In this document: piece after piece, positions 17,428-27,088 of the stretch
How the letters are laid out: each line of letters begins with the position of its first letter
Numbering within the stretch: the first letter of the stretch is position 1
Source: Dechloromonas sp.
GTDB lineage: Bacteria > Pseudomonadota > Gammaproteobacteria > Burkholderiales > Rhodocyclaceae
Assembly (NCBI GenBank): GCA_028687035.1
Contig: JAQUAX010000007.1
Coordinates: forward strand, 96,549 to 160,548
Length of the DNA stretch: 64,000 bases
Direction: 5' to 3'
Notes under the pieces: generated by a model
Database searches by the model: none
What the model saw: the letters and a program-made list of their open reading frames with translations, nothing else
What the model was told of the DNA's origin: nothing
Made by a program: the position numbers and the translations under genes

Positions 17428-19674
17428 TTATTTCCGGGTGGCCGCCTTGGACGGCTTCTTTGCGCTGCGCAGCGGCAGCAGCAGGGCGGGGTCGGGCAGT
17501 TCCAGGCCGTAGGTCTTGATGCCGGTGGTCAGCACGTCCTGGCTCAGGCCCAGGGCCCAGCCAGCGGCGACGGCCGCGAGCAGGTTGGCGACGTCCTCCG
17601 CTTTCTTGACCTTGCCGATGGTCGGCGAGTCGCCGACGCGGCACAGGCGGATTTCCTCGGCTCCGGTGGCGAGCACGATGCGTCCGGCCGCGACGTAGAC
17701 GCCGCGCTTGCCGGCGGCCAGATGGGCGGCCAGCGCCGGGCAGTCGCGGTCGGCGGCGAAGAAGATCACCTCGCCGTCGCACAGTTCGGCGAATTCGGCG
17801 ACCAGTTCGTCCTCGGCGTTGAGCACCGCGTGGCCGCTGGCCAGCACGACGTCGACCTGGGTCCGGTAGATCGAGCGGTGGGTCGTGTAGTACTCGCCGC
17901 CGGTCGGCTGGACGTCCCAGCGCGACAGGTCTTCGGCGCCCGGCACGATGTTGGTGACGATGCCGACCGAGCAGCGGTCGTAGGCCAGGCCCTCGCCGAG
18001 GATGACCTCGGCGCCGTTCTCGATCACCGCGGCCTCGACGGCGCGGTTCAGCAGCAGGCGGCGGCCGCCTTCCCAGTTGGCCGCGTCGGTATTCTGAACC
18101 CGGCGGCGGCCGAGGAAGATGCCGTCGCTGCAGGCCAGGCCGGCGTGCTGGCCGGACAGGTAGAGCAGGTGGGCGAGCAGTTTGGCGACCGCGGTCTTGC
18201 CATGGGTGCCGGTGACGCCGACCAGCGGCACGCGGCCGCGCTGGCCTTCGGCGAACAGGTTGTCGACGATGGCCTGGCCGACCGGGCGCGGCTTGCCGAT
18301 GCCCGGCTTGATGTGCATCAGCAGGCTGGGGCCGGCATTGACTTCGACGATGGCGCCGCCCTGCTCGCCGAGCGGCTTCGAGATGTCCTGGCAGACGAGG
18401 TCGATGCCGGCAATGTCGAGTCCGACGACGCGGGCGGCCAGCGCGGCGACCTCGGCGGTGTCCGGATGGACCTCGTCGGTGCAGTCGAAGGCGTGGTTGG
18501 CGTTGCGCTGGATCAGCACTTCGCGGCCGGCGGCCGGAACGCTGTCACCGGTCAGGTTCTGGCGTTCGAGTTCGATTTTCGCCGCGGTGTCGATCTTGAT
18601 GATCGACAGCGGGTGCAGTTCGGTGGTGCCGCGGCGCGGATCGGTGTTGATCTGGGTGTCGATCAGCTGCTGCACCGTCGACTGGCCGTCGCCGGTGATC
18701 GTGATCAGGTCGCTGCGGTTGGCGGCGACCAGCTTGCCGCCGACGACCAGCAGGCGGTGCTCGATGCCCTGGATCGAGCGTTCGACGAGCACGCCGGAAC
18801 CTTCCTCGACGGCGATCGCGTAGGCCTTGCGGACGTCCTCGGGTTTCATCAGGTCGATGAACACGCCGCGGCCGTGGTTGCCGTCGGTCGGCTTGACGAC
18901 GACCGGGAAGCCGATGTCCTCGGCCGCGTCGCAGGCGTCGTCGGCATCATCGACCTCGCGGCCTTCCGGGACCGGGACGCCGACCGAGGAGATCAGCTCC
19001 TTGGTCAGGTCCTTGTCGCGCGAGATGGTTTCGGCGATCGCGCTGGTCTGGTCGGTTTCGGCGGTCCAGATCCGGCGCATCGCGGCGGCGTAGCCGAGCT
19101 GGACCAGGTTGCCGTCGTCGAGCAGGCGGATGTGCGGGATGCCGCGCGCTTCGGCGGCATTGACGATGGCGGCGGTCGAGGGGCCGAGGTACTTGCGGTC
19201 CACCTTGCGGCGGATGCGCTCGATCGCCGCGGCGACGTCGTACGGACGGTCCTCGACGGCGGCGAGGATCAGTTCGATGCCGGTGTCGAGCGCCAGCCGC
19301 GTGATCTCGTCGTGCCAGTTGCTGATCACCAGCTTGTAGACGCCGCGCGTCGTCGTCTCGCGGGTGCGCCCGAAGCCGTCGGGCAGGCCGCCCAGCGTCA
19401 TCAGTTCGAGCGACACGTGCTCGAGCACGTGGCCGATCCAGGTGCCTTCGTCGAGCCGGCGCAGGAAGCCGCCGTGCTCGCCGTAGTTGCAGCGGTGGGA
19501 GACCAGCGAAGGCAGCCAGGCCTTCAGGCGGTCGACGAAGCCGGGCAGGGTGTTGCTCGGATGGTCCTCGAATTCGCCGATGTCGATCCAGGCCTCGAGG
19601 GCCGGGGGGTAGGTCCAGATGCTCGGGCCACGCAGGCTGATGATGTCCCGAATGATGATGTCTTTTTTGCTCAT
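17428..19674 (-). CDS. Second cyanophycin synthetase-like protein (CphA')
   Basis: A 748-residue paralogue of CphA directly upstream of it. The ATP-grasp domain (about 221-475; [13 protein letters not shown]) is complete. The MurE-like domain has a modified P-loop GTHGKTA at 488-494 and is about 100 residues shorter at the C-terminus. Betaproteobacteria often carry such a cphA' beside cphA; its exact reaction is less clear, possibly a primer-independent or assisting activity. The pair lies 15 bases apart and is presumably made together. Confidence 0.9.
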   Translation of the reverse strand: MSKKDIIIRDIISLRGPSIWTYPPALEAWIDIGEFEDHPSNTLPGFVDRLKAWLPSLVSHRCNYGEHGGFLRRLDEGTWIGHVLEHVSLELMTLGGLPDGFGRTRETTTRGVYKLVISNWHDEITRLALDTGIELILAAVEDRPYDVAAAIERIRRKVDRKYLGPSTAAIVNAAEARGIPHIRLLDDGNLVQLGYAAAMRRIWTAETDQTSAIAETISRDKDLTKELISSVGVPVPEGREVDDADDACDAAEDIGFPVVVKPTDGNHGRGVFIDLMKPEDVRKAYAIAVEEGSGVLVERSIQGIEHRLLVVGGKLVAANRSDLITITGDGQSTVQQLIDTQINTDPRRGTTELHPLSIIKIDTAAKIELERQNLTGDSVPAAGREVLIQRNANHAFDCTDEVHPDTAEVAALAARVVGLDIAGIDLVCQDISKPLGEQGGAIVEVNAGPSLLMHIKPGIGKPRPVGQAIVDNLFAEGQRGRVPLVGVTGTHGKTAVAKLLAHLLYLSGQHAGLACSDGIFLGRRRVQNTDAANWEGGRRLLLNRAVEAAVIENGAEVILGEGLAYDRCSVGIVTNIVPGAEDLSRWDVQPTGGEYYTTHRSIYRTQVDVVLASGHAVLNAEDELVAEFAELCDGEVIFFAADRDCPALAAHLAAGKRGVYVAAGRIVLATGAEEIRLCRVGDSPTIGKVKKAEDVANLLAAVAAGWALGLSQDVLTTGIKTYGLELPDPALLLPLRSAKKPSKAATRK

Positions 19675-19797
19675 GCTCGTGTCGCCCGGCTCCGTTCCGA
19701 TGTCAGCATTAGTTTTGGGGCAGTTGGCAATTATTAACGCTTTCGCGCGGGTGGGGATTACCCGCGGCGAAAAAATGTCACTTTTCGGTACAGGCCG

Positions 19798-20268
19798 TCA
19801 CAGGAAGCGGTCGAGCAGCTTCCGGCTGGGGGCGTCGAGCCGGGTCAGGTCGCGGACCAGGAACTGCACGCCGTTTGCGTCGGCGATCAGCAGCCGGGTC
19901 TGCGACAGGCGGCGGATGTCTTCCTCGCCCTTGAGGATCAGCTCCGTCGCGCCGCGGTCGGTGACGACCTGCCAGGTGCTCGGGCAGGCGAAGCTGGAAA
20001 CCGCCGCGATGCGCTCGATTTCGGGCACGAACTCGCGGGCCGCGAGATCCTCCTCGACCAGCCGGCGGATGTCGTCCGGCAGGTCGGCCAGGCGGTCGGC
20101 CCAGCCGACTTCGTGGCCCTCGAAGCTGACCAGCGAGATGCCGGCGTCGGGGGCGGCGATCGGGAAGGCGCGGACCGGCGTGACGCCTTCGTGGCGTTCG
20201 CCGTTTTCGGCCGTCAGCACCAGTCGACCGTAAGCGTCGCGGTGCAGTTGAAAGGGGGCGTGGGGCAT
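19798..20268 (-). CDS. Cyanophycin-associated DUF1854 protein
   Basis: A 156-residue protein of the DUF1854 type, recognisable by FPIAAPDAGISLVS, the ADRLADLPDDIRRLVEEDLAAREF segment and the CPSTWQVVTDRG block. The family occurs almost only beside cyanophycin synthetases and the associated ABC transporter. Biochemical function is unknown. It starts three bases after the ABC transporter stop and precedes cphA' by 123 bases. Confidence 0.85.
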   Translation of the reverse strand: MPHAPFQLHRDAYGRLVLTAENGERHEGVTPVRAFPIAAPDAGISLVSFEGHEVGWADRLADLPDDIRRLVEEDLAAREFVPEIERIAAVSSFACPSTWQVVTDRGATELILKGEEDIRRLSQTRLLIADANGVQFLVRDLTRLDAPSRKLLDRFL

Positions 20269-20271
20269 GGG

Positions 20272-22566
20272 TTACTCCGCGTGGGCCTTGTTCAGTCCGC
20301 CGAGGCGGGGCAGCATGTCCTCGGTATCGACGTTGCGGGCCTGGGCCATGTACAGCTTGTAGTAGTGGCCTTCGGCAGCCATCAGCTGGTCGTGGTTGCC
20401 GATCTCGACGATGCGGCCGCGGTCCATGACGACCAGCCGGTCGGCCTTCCTCAGCGTGGACAGGCGGTGCGCGATGGCAATCGTCGTGCGGCCGCGCACC
20501 AGGTTGTCGAGCGCCTTCTGGATTTCCTTCTCGGTTTCGGTGTCGACCGCGGAAGTCGCCTCGTCGAGGATCAGGATGCGCGGGTCGATCAGCAGTGCGC
20601 GGGCGATCGAAATGCGCTGGCGCTCGCCGCCCGACAGGCCCTGGCCGCGCTCGCCGACCAGCGAGTCGTAGCCGTGCGGCAGGCGCAGGATGAACTCGTG
20701 GGCGTGCGCGGCGCGGGCGGCCGCGATGATTTCCTCGCGCGTCGCGTCCGGCTTGCCGTAGGCGATGTTCTCGGCGATCGTGCCGAAGAACAGGAAGGGC
20801 TCCTGCAGCACCAGGCCGATGTGGCGGCGGAACTCGGCGACCGGCACCGAGCGCACGTCGACGCCGTCGATCAGCACCTGGCCTTCGGAGACGTCGTAGA
20901 AGCGGCAGATCAGGTTGACCAGCGTGCTCTTGCCGGAGCCGGAGTGGCCGACCAGGCCGATCATTTCGCCCGGCTGGATGGTCAGGTCGACGTCGCGTGT
21001 CACGGCGCGGGTGCCGTAGCGGAAGCTGGCCTTCTTCAATTCGATGCGGCCGGTAACTTTTTCCAGATGCACCGGTTTGCTCGGCTCGGGCACGCTGGAC
21101 ACGTGGTCGAGGATGTCGAAGATGCGCTTGGTCGACGACGCGGCGCGCTGGGTCGCCGACACGATGCGGCTCATCGAGTCGAGGCGGGTGTAGAAGCGGC
21201 CGATGTAGGCGAGGAAGGCGGTCAGCACGCCGACCGTGGAATCGCCGTGGGCGATCTGCCAGATGCCGAAGACCCAGACGACGAGCAGGCCGATTTCGGT
21301 CAGCAGCGTGACGGTCGGCGTGAACAGCGACCAGGTCTTGTTCAGCTTGTCGTTCATCGCCAGGTTGTGCTCGTTGGCGGCGCGGAAGCGTTCGCCCTCG
21401 CGCTTCTCCTGCGCGAAGGCCTTGACCACGCGGATGCCCGGAATGGTGTCGGCGAGCACGTTGGTGACCTCGGCCCAGACCCGGTCGATCTTCTCGAAGC
21501 CGGTGCGCAGCTTTTCGCGGACGACGTGGATCAGCCACGCGATGACCGGCAGCGGCAGCAGGGTGACCAGCGCCAGCCACGGGTTGATCGAGAACAGGAT
21601 GACTGCGGTCATCGCGATCATCAGCACGTCGGTCGCGAAGTTCAGCAGGTCGAGCGACAGGAAGATGTTGATGCGGTCGGTCTCGTTGCCGATGCGCGCC
21701 ATCAGGTCGCCGGTCCGCTTGCCGCCGAAGTACTCGAGCGACAGGCCGAGCAGGTGGTCGTAGGTGGTGGTGCGCAGGTCGCGGCCGATGCGTTCGGAGA
21801 CCAGCGCCAGGATGTAGGTCCGGATCCAGCCCAGCACCCAGGCCAGCAGCGCGGCGCCGAGCAGGCCGCCAAGGTACATCGAGACCAGCGGCCAGTCGAT
21901 CGGCTTGCCGTTCTGGAAGGGGATCAGCACCTCGTCCATCAGCGGCATGGTCAGGTAGGGCGGCACCAGCTGGGCGCCGGTCGAGGCCAGCGTCAGCAGG
22001 AAACCGGTGAACAGCTGCCAGCGGTAAGGGCGGGCGAAGCGCCACAGCCGGAACAGCGTCCAGGTCGACGGAGCGACCGTCGATTCGCGGTTGCAGGCCG
22101 GACATTCGTCCTCGCCCGGCGGCAGCGGCGCCCGGCATTTCGGGCAGACGTCCTCGTCGGCGCGTTCGGCCGGGCGGCCGCTGACCAGTGCATCGCGCTG
22201 CAGGTCGAATTCGGCGATCACGCGCAGCGCCGCGAGGTTGTGGGCCAGCGTGTAGCGCCAGCAGGCCAGGCGCCCGTTGTCGTCGAGCAGTTCCAGCGTG
22301 CCGACGCCGGCGTGGTCGTGATGGTTCAGCGCGAGACCGGCGCGCAGCGGCCATTCGTTCCAGCCGCTGTCGTCCGGGGCGCGGGCGAACAGGCGGCGGT
22401 CGCTGACCGCGACCAGGCCGGTGGCGAATTTCAGCCGGGCATCAAGGTCGATCTCCAGCCAGGCCTGCAGGCTTTCGCCGGGGGCGAGCCGGGCTTCGAG
22501 TTCGGCGGCCCAGCGGCCGGGCAGCGCCGGTTCGGAACCGGCGGAAGGCAGGGGTTTTTGGCTCAT
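20272..22566 (-). CDS. Cyanophycin-associated ABC transporter (exporter type)
   Basis: A 764-residue half-transporter. An N-terminal domain of about 160 residues includes a zinc-ribbon-like CPKCRAPLPPGEDECPAC; then come six transmembrane helices (about 175-450) and a C-terminal nucleotide-binding domain with Walker A GLVGHSGSGKST (about 533-544), signature LSGGERQR and Walker B ILILDEATSAVD. The fold is that of lipid/peptide exporters, but the zinc-ribbon extension is characteristic of the cyanophycin-linked group. What it moves is unknown. I chose the MSQKPLPS start; an ATG six codons earlier is possible. Confidence 0.85.
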   Translation of the reverse strand: MSQKPLPSAGSEPALPGRWAAELEARLAPGESLQAWLEIDLDARLKFATGLVAVSDRRLFARAPDDSGWNEWPLRAGLALNHHDHAGVGTLELLDDNGRLACWRYTLAHNLAALRVIAEFDLQRDALVSGRPAERADEDVCPKCRAPLPPGEDECPACNRESTVAPSTWTLFRLWRFARPYRWQLFTGFLLTLASTGAQLVPPYLTMPLMDEVLIPFQNGKPIDWPLVSMYLGGLLGAALLAWVLGWIRTYILALVSERIGRDLRTTTYDHLLGLSLEYFGGKRTGDLMARIGNETDRINIFLSLDLLNFATDVLMIAMTAVILFSINPWLALVTLLPLPVIAWLIHVVREKLRTGFEKIDRVWAEVTNVLADTIPGIRVVKAFAQEKREGERFRAANEHNLAMNDKLNKTWSLFTPTVTLLTEIGLLVVWVFGIWQIAHGDSTVGVLTAFLAYIGRFYTRLDSMSRIVSATQRAASSTKRIFDILDHVSSVPEPSKPVHLEKVTGRIELKKASFRYGTRAVTRDVDLTIQPGEMIGLVGHSGSGKSTLVNLICRFYDVSEGQVLIDGVDVRSVPVAEFRRHIGLVLQEPFLFFGTIAENIAYGKPDATREEIIAAARAAHAHEFILRLPHGYDSLVGERGQGLSGGERQRISIARALLIDPRILILDEATSAVDTETEKEIQKALDNLVRGRTTIAIAHRLSTLRKADRLVVMDRGRIVEIGNHDQLMAAEGHYYKLYMAQARNVDTEDMLPRLGGLNKAHAE

Positions 22567-22668
22567 TCGAAAAGTATACCGCAACGCGATGGCAGCCCTC
22601 GTAACGCCCTGAACGGCGCGCGGTTGACCCGGCTCCGGCTAGAATTGCGGATTCGGAGCCTTCGCCGC

Positions 22669-23244
22669 ATGTCCAGGATCGTCTTCTTCAACAAGCCCTA
22701 CGGTGTCCTCAGCCAGTTTACGCCGGAGGGGCGCTGGCGCGCGCTGGCCGACTTCATCCCGGTCAAGGACGTCTATGTCGCCGGCCGACTCGACGCCGAC
22801 AGCGAGGGCCTGCTGATCCTGACCGACGACGGCAAGCTGCAGGCGCGCATCGCCGATCCGAAGCACAAGCTCGAGAAAACCTACTGGGCGCAGGTCGAAG
22901 GCATTCCGGACGAGGCGGCGCTGGACAGGCTGCGGGCCGGCATCCGGCTGTCCGACTTCACGGCGCAGCCAGCCCGGGTCCGGCGCATCGACGAGCCGGC
23001 CGGCCTGTGGCCGCGCGACCCGCCGATCCGCTTCCGCCAGGCCATCCCGACCTCGTGGCTGGAAATCTGCATCGCCGAAGGCAAGAACCGCCAGGTCCGG
23101 CGGATGACGGCGGCGATCGGGTATCCTACGCTGCGTCTGATCCGGGCCGCCGTCGGTTCGGCGTCGCTGGACGGGTTGCCGCCCGGCCGGTGGCGCGAGA
23201 TCGCCGGCAGTTACCGGGACTTGCAAGGAAATTTCCATGAATGA
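22669..23244 (+). CDS. rluE: 23S rRNA pseudouridine synthase, RluE type
   Basis: A 191-residue protein beginning with the hallmark FNKPYGVLSQFTPEG. The catalytic aspartate lies in AGRLDADSEGLLILTDDG, and GKNRQVRRM is the conserved C-terminal motif. The compact size without an S4 domain is that of RluE, which modifies U2457 in 23S rRNA. It is divergently placed from the ABC transporter gene and overlaps the DUF192 gene by eight bases. Confidence 0.92.
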   Translation: MSRIVFFNKPYGVLSQFTPEGRWRALADFIPVKDVYVAGRLDADSEGLLILTDDGKLQARIADPKHKLEKTYWAQVEGIPDEAALDRLRAGIRLSDFTAQPARVRRIDEPAGLWPRDPPIRFRQAIPTSWLEICIAEGKNRQVRRMTAAIGYPTLRLIRAAVGSASLDGLPPGRWREIAGSYRDLQGNFHE

Positions 23245-23680
23245 ACGCATTGCCGCCGCCCTCGGCGGTCTGCTGTTGTGCGCCGCCGCCGCGGCGCAGG
23301 ACGCGCTGCCGGTCATCGAGATGACGTCCGGTTTCCACCGCATCGAGGCCGAAGTCGCCGCCACCGACCGCGACCGCCAGCTCGGCCTGATGAACCGCAA
23401 GGCCATGCCGGCGCAGCGCGGCATGTTGTTCGTCTTCCCGCAGGAAAACACGCACTGCATGTGGATGCGCAACACCTTCCTGCCGCTGTCGGTCGCTTTC
23501 CTGGATCGCGACGGCACGATCCTGAACATCGAGGACATGCAGCCGCAGACCGAGACCAACCACTGCGCCCGCCGTCCCGCCCGCTATGCGCTGGAAATGA
23601 ACCTGGGCTGGTTCGCGCAGCGCGGCATCGTGCCCGGCGCGCGGCTGAACGGTATCGAGCGGGCGCCGCGGCCGCGCTGA
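23237..23680 (+). CDS. DUF192 family exported protein
   Basis: A 147-residue protein with a short signal peptide (MNERIAAALGGLLLCAAAAAQ). DUF192 motifs follow: DRDRQLGLMNRKAMPAQRGMLF, the CMWMRNTFLPLSVAFLD block and ARYALEMNLGWF. The function of the family is unknown. It overlaps rluE at its start and ubiC by TGATG at its end, so the three genes form an operon. Confidence 0.9.
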   Translation: MNERIAAALGGLLLCAAAAAQDALPVIEMTSGFHRIEAEVAATDRDRQLGLMNRKAMPAQRGMLFVFPQENTHCMWMRNTFLPLSVAFLDRDGTILNIEDMQPQTETNHCARRPARYALEMNLGWFAQRGIVPGARLNGIERAPRPR

Positions 23681-24207
23681 TGCGCCGCAACCGCTGGCGT
23701 CCTCGCCTGCCCGGCGGGCCGGCCGATCCCGTGCTGCGCTCGTGGCTGGTCGAACCGGGCTCGCTGACCGCACGCTGCCAGCGCAATGCCCGGCATTTCC
23801 GCGTCCGGCTGCTCGGCGGCGGAATCGGCCGCGGGCTGGCCGACGAGGGGGTGCGCGACGGCCGCTCGCCGGTCCGGGTGCGCGAGGTCGCGCTCGAATG
23901 CGACGGCGTGCCGGTCATTTTTGCCCATACGACGCTGTCCACCGCGCCCGGCGGCCGCCTGTCGCGCTGGATGACGCGGCTGGGCGAGCGTTCGCTGGGA
24001 TCGCTGCTGTTCGCCCATCCGGGCTTCGCGCGCGGTCCGATCGAGTTCCTGCGTCTCGACGTGCGCCACCCGCTGCACCGCCGGGCAGCCCGGCTGCTCC
24101 CGGTCGGCGGCGTGCTGTGGGCCCGCCGTTCGCTGCATCGCCTGGGCGGGCAGCGCGTACTGGTCACCGAAGTCTTCCTGCCGCCGATTTCCCGACTGCG
24201 CAACTAA
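23680..24207 (+). CDS. ubiC: Chorismate pyruvate-lyase
   Basis: A 175-residue UbiC-like protein that converts chorismate to 4-hydroxybenzoate and pyruvate, the first step of ubiquinone synthesis. Family segments are LRSWLVEPGSLTARCQR near the start, VREVALECDGVPVIFAHT in the middle, LGSLLFAHP, and LVTEVFLPPI at the end. The start is an ATG overlapping the preceding stop codon. Confidence 0.9.
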   Translation: MRRNRWRPRLPGGPADPVLRSWLVEPGSLTARCQRNARHFRVRLLGGGIGRGLADEGVRDGRSPVRVREVALECDGVPVIFAHTTLSTAPGGRLSRWMTRLGERSLGSLLFAHPGFARGPIEFLRLDVRHPLHRRAARLLPVGGVLWARRSLHRLGGQRVLVTEVFLPPISRLRN

Positions 24208-24265
24208 GCCCGCCTGGAAAAATATCGAGAATATTGTATATTGTCGATTTTTGGCGGAGACAGGC

Positions 24266-24805
24266 ATGAGCGATCAGAACGTGTTCCGCGTCGTCCGGCG
24301 CCGGGCCCGGCCCGGCTGCGCGCCGGCCTACGAGGCGCTGGTCCGGGCGATGTTCGAGGAGGCCCGGCGCTTTCCCGGCTACCTGTCGGCGGAACTGATC
24401 CCGCCGGCCACGGCCGGTGGCGAATACCAGATCGTCCAGCGTTTCGCGACCCCGGCCGATCTCGAGCGCTGGAACGCCTCGGCAGAGCGGCTGGACTGGA
24501 TGGAAAAGCTGTCGCACGTCGCCGAGGGGGAGCCGGAATACCGCCTGCTGCACGGGCTCGACGCCTGGTTCGGGCCGGCCGCGCTGCCAGTCGCCAAGCC
24601 GCCGCCGCGCTGGCGGCTGACGCTGGTCAGCTGGCTCGGCATCTTCCCGACCGTCGCGCTGTTGCTCAGCTTCGTCGCGCCGCTGCTCGCCGACCTGCCT
24701 TTTTTGCTGCGCACGGCGGCGATCACCGCGCTGGTCGCGGTGCTGATGTCCTACGTGATCATGCCGCGCCTGACGCGCTGGCTCGGCGGCTGGCTGCGCC
24801 GCTGA
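24266..24805 (+). CDS. ABM-domain membrane protein (monooxygenase-like)
   Basis: A 179-residue protein. Residues 5-100 resemble an antibiotic-biosynthesis-monooxygenase (ABM) ferredoxin-like domain, with a FEEARRFPGYLSAELI segment and a YQIVQRFATPADLERWNAS segment. The C-terminal part has two transmembrane helices (LGIFPTVALLLSFVAPLL and ITALVAVLMSYVIMP). Fusions of this kind are known but their substrate is not. The start was chosen for the GGAGACAGGC ribosome region. It converges with dmpR. Confidence 0.8.
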   Translation: MSDQNVFRVVRRRARPGCAPAYEALVRAMFEEARRFPGYLSAELIPPATAGGEYQIVQRFATPADLERWNASAERLDWMEKLSHVAEGEPEYRLLHGLDAWFGPAALPVAKPPPRWRLTLVSWLGIFPTVALLLSFVAPLLADLPFLLRTAAITALVAVLMSYVIMPRLTRWLGGWLRR

Positions 24806-24814
24806 GCCGCCGGC

Positions 24815-26491
24815 TCAGCTCGAATTGCGCTTCAGCCGGTACTGCAGCTGCGGCCGGGTGATGCCGAGCAGGCGGGCGGCGCCGGCCAGGTTGCCGCCCG
24901 AGCGGCCGACCGCTTCGGTCAGCAGCGCGTGCTCCAGTTCGTCCAGCGAGATGCCGGTGCCGATGATCGAGTCGAGCAGCGATTCGCTGCACTTGCCCGG
25001 GGTGCTGCTGGATTCCAGCCGGCCTGACGACGAGATGCTGCTTTCCCACGATTCGGCGTCGCCGAGATGGGTGAACAGGTGCTCGACCTCGATCCAGCCG
25101 CCTTGCGGCGCGAGGATCACGCCGCGCTCGATCATGTTTTCCAGTTCGCGGACGTTGCCCGGCCACGGGTACTGCTTCATCGCCTGCAGCGTCTTGTCGC
25201 TGACGCCGAGCAGCGGCTTCTCGTGCAGCGTGCAGAAGCGCTCGAGCATCGCCTCGACCAGCGGCTGGATATCGGCGACGCGGTCGCGCAGCGGCGGGAT
25301 CTTCACCGGGTAGACGTTCAGCCGGTAATACAGGTCGGAGCGGAAGCGGCCTTCCTTGACCGCGGTGCTCAGGTCGACGTTGGTCGCCGCGACCAGCCGG
25401 ATGTTGATCTTGCGCGTCCGGTCGTCGCCCAGGCGCTCGATCTCGCCTTCCTGCAGCACGCGCAGCAGCTTGGCCTGCGCGGCCAGCGGCAGTTCGCCGA
25501 CCTCGTCGAGGAACAGCGTGCCGCCGTCGGCGCGCTCGAACTTGCCCATCCGGGTGGCCTGGGCGCCGGTGAAGGCGCCCTTCTCGACGCCGAACAGTTC
25601 CGACTCGATCAGGTCGTGCGGCAGCGCCGCGCAATTGACCGCGACGAAGGGGCCCTGGCGCCGCTCGCTGCCCTGGTGCAGCGCCCGCGCGAAGCGTTCC
25701 TTGCCGACGCCGGTCTCGCCGAGCAGCAGCACCGTCACCGAGGTCCGCGAGGCCTTGCCGATCAGTTCCTGCGCCTGCTTGAAGCCCTTCGACATGCCGA
25801 CCAGCTGCGGCGTCTGCGTCTGCTGGGTCAGCGTCGTGCGCAGGTAATCGACCTGGTGGCGCAGTTCCAGCAGGTGCTTCAGCATCGAGTCGGACTGGAA
25901 GTAGTTCGCGTGCTCCTCGCCGTCCTCCCAGGCCTCGACCGGCTTGCCGACGATGCGGCAGTTGTTGTGGCCGCAGGCGACGCACTCGACTTCCTTGAAC
26001 AGGATGAAGCGGCCCATGAAGGTCGAGGTGTAGCCGGTCGCGTAACCGATCTGCGACCAGCAGACCGGCTCGTCGGAGCGGCCGAATTCCTTCAGGTGGA
26101 TGTCCTCTTCCCAGGAGTTCTCCCACAGGAACTCGCCTTCGAAGTCGCCGGAATCGACATCCATCTTCAGGTTGACCGGCGTCACCCGGACGATGCCTTC
26201 CAGCATGTGCAGTTGCGGGCCGGTGACGAAGGCGTCCTGCAGCGGCTGGTCGCGGCGGATGCGCATCGCCAGTTCGGCGTCGCGGACGCCCGAGGCGTAG
26301 CCCATGCGGGTCAGGATGCGCCGCGTGTGCTCCTTGCCGACGGTGCCCAGCAGTTCCTTGCGCAGCGCGCCGAGCGCCGCGGTGTGCATCAGGATCATCC
26401 GGCTCTCGTCGAGCCAGATCGTCCCGTCCTTCTCGCAGAAGCGGACGAGGTCGCGCAGATCGTTGGATTCCGGATACCGGATCGTCGTCAT
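24815..26491 (-). CDS. dmpR: DmpR-type phenol-responsive sigma-54 activator
   Basis: A 558-residue activator of the XylR/DmpR group. The N-terminal XylR_N sensing domain (about 15-130) and V4R domain (about 135-185, with a CVACGHNNC cysteine cluster, C170, C173 and C178, likely zinc ligands) bind aromatic effectors. The AAA+ domain has Walker A GETGVGKE at 258-265 and the sigma-54 contact loop GAFTGA at 305-310. A Fis-type helix-turn-helix ([22 protein letters not shown]) ends the protein. It is divergent from the phenol hydroxylase operon, which it should switch on when phenols are present. Confidence 0.95.
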   Translation of the reverse strand: MTTIRYPESNDLRDLVRFCEKDGTIWLDESRMILMHTAALGALRKELLGTVGKEHTRRILTRMGYASGVRDAELAMRIRRDQPLQDAFVTGPQLHMLEGIVRVTPVNLKMDVDSGDFEGEFLWENSWEEDIHLKEFGRSDEPVCWSQIGYATGYTSTFMGRFILFKEVECVACGHNNCRIVGKPVEAWEDGEEHANYFQSDSMLKHLLELRHQVDYLRTTLTQQTQTPQLVGMSKGFKQAQELIGKASRTSVTVLLLGETGVGKERFARALHQGSERRQGPFVAVNCAALPHDLIESELFGVEKGAFTGAQATRMGKFERADGGTLFLDEVGELPLAAQAKLLRVLQEGEIERLGDDRTRKINIRLVAATNVDLSTAVKEGRFRSDLYYRLNVYPVKIPPLRDRVADIQPLVEAMLERFCTLHEKPLLGVSDKTLQAMKQYPWPGNVRELENMIERGVILAPQGGWIEVEHLFTHLGDAESWESSISSSGRLESSSTPGKCSESLLDSIIGTGISLDELEHALLTEAVGRSGGNLAGAARLLGITRPQLQYRLKRNSS

Positions 26492-26602
26492 TTCATGTCT
26501 CCACCGGGGGGGCTGCGTCGGCCGATGCCGCGCAGTTTATTTATCGGTTTAATTTTCTCGAGATTATTGCACGATTTTGAGATCGGCCGACATCTCCGGC
26601 GA

Positions 26603-26641
26603 TTCATCAATTGATTAACCGGAGAGATATCGGTTGATCAA
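26603..26641 (+). promoter_or_regulatory. Two upstream activator sites for DmpR
   Basis: TTCATCAATTGATTAA at 26603-26618 and TTGATCAA at 26634-26641 resemble the DmpR/XylR target TTGATCAATTGATCAA. The centres are about 30 bases apart and roughly 100-130 bases before the predicted start of transcription, the spacing expected for a sigma-54 activator that loops DNA. Confidence 0.7.
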
Positions 26642-26714
26642 ATCGTAATTTTCAGTCCCCGCGGTGAACCGGTCGTTTCCGGTGAAATTGAGACGGATCA
26701 ATGGGTTGCGATGG

Positions 26715-26729
26715 TGGCACGCTCCTTGA
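26715..26729 (+). promoter_or_regulatory. Sigma-54 promoter of the phenol hydroxylase operon
   Basis: TGGCAC-N5-TTGA: the -24 element is perfect and the -12 element deviates at one base from TTGC. It is 53 bases upstream of dmpK, with predicted transcription start near 26740. An inverted repeat (TGGCAC at 26715, GTGCCA at 26738-26743) spans the promoter. Confidence 0.8.
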
Positions 26730-26782
26730 TTAAGAGAGTGCCACGGCGCCGCCACCTGGCGCCCCGATCAGGAGAGACCCAG

Positions 26783-27052
26783 ATGGGACAACAACAATCG
26801 GTTCGGCCGGTCTTCGACGCAACGCGGCGCTACGTCCGCGTTTGCGTCCGGCGTCCGGACGGCTTCGTCGAATTCGAGTTCGCCATCGGCGACCCGGCGC
26901 TCTGCGTCGAGCTGATGCTGCCCGAGGCCGCGTTCCACGAATTCTGCCTGAGCAACGAAGTGATCCTGCTCGAACCGGCCGCGGCCGGCGAGGGCGACTG
27001 GGTGTCCCGCCTCAACGACGCATCGCGGCGGGACATCGAAGACGCAGTCTGA
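26783..27052 (+). CDS. dmpK: Phenol hydroxylase subunit P0 (assembly protein)
   Basis: An 89-residue DmpK-like protein (start MGQQQSVRPVFDATRRYVRV, with the VELMLPEAAFHEFC segment). In CF600-type phenol hydroxylases this subunit is needed for assembly of active oxygenase with iron, and is not part of the catalytic turnover. The start has a GGAGA site. It is the first gene of the operon, 36 bases before dmpL. Confidence 0.92.
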   Translation: MGQQQSVRPVFDATRRYVRVCVRRPDGFVEFEFAIGDPALCVELMLPEAAFHEFCLSNEVILLEPAAAGEGDWVSRLNDASRRDIEDAV

Positions 27053-27088
27053 ACGTCCCCTGCGGGGGAAAAACAAGAGGAGACATAC

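Noticed and set aside
14869..19737. Very long plus-strand open frame opposite cphA and cphA'
   Set aside because: It is a shadow of high-GC coding on the other strand; the minus-strand proteins have clear domains and the plus frame gives a repetitive Val/Asp/Gly/Arg-rich product without motifs.
20113..22668. Long plus-strand frame ahead of the pseudouridine synthase
   Set aside because: The part before 22669 is antisense to the ABC transporter and has no similarity; only the last 191 residues from the ATG at 22669 are real.
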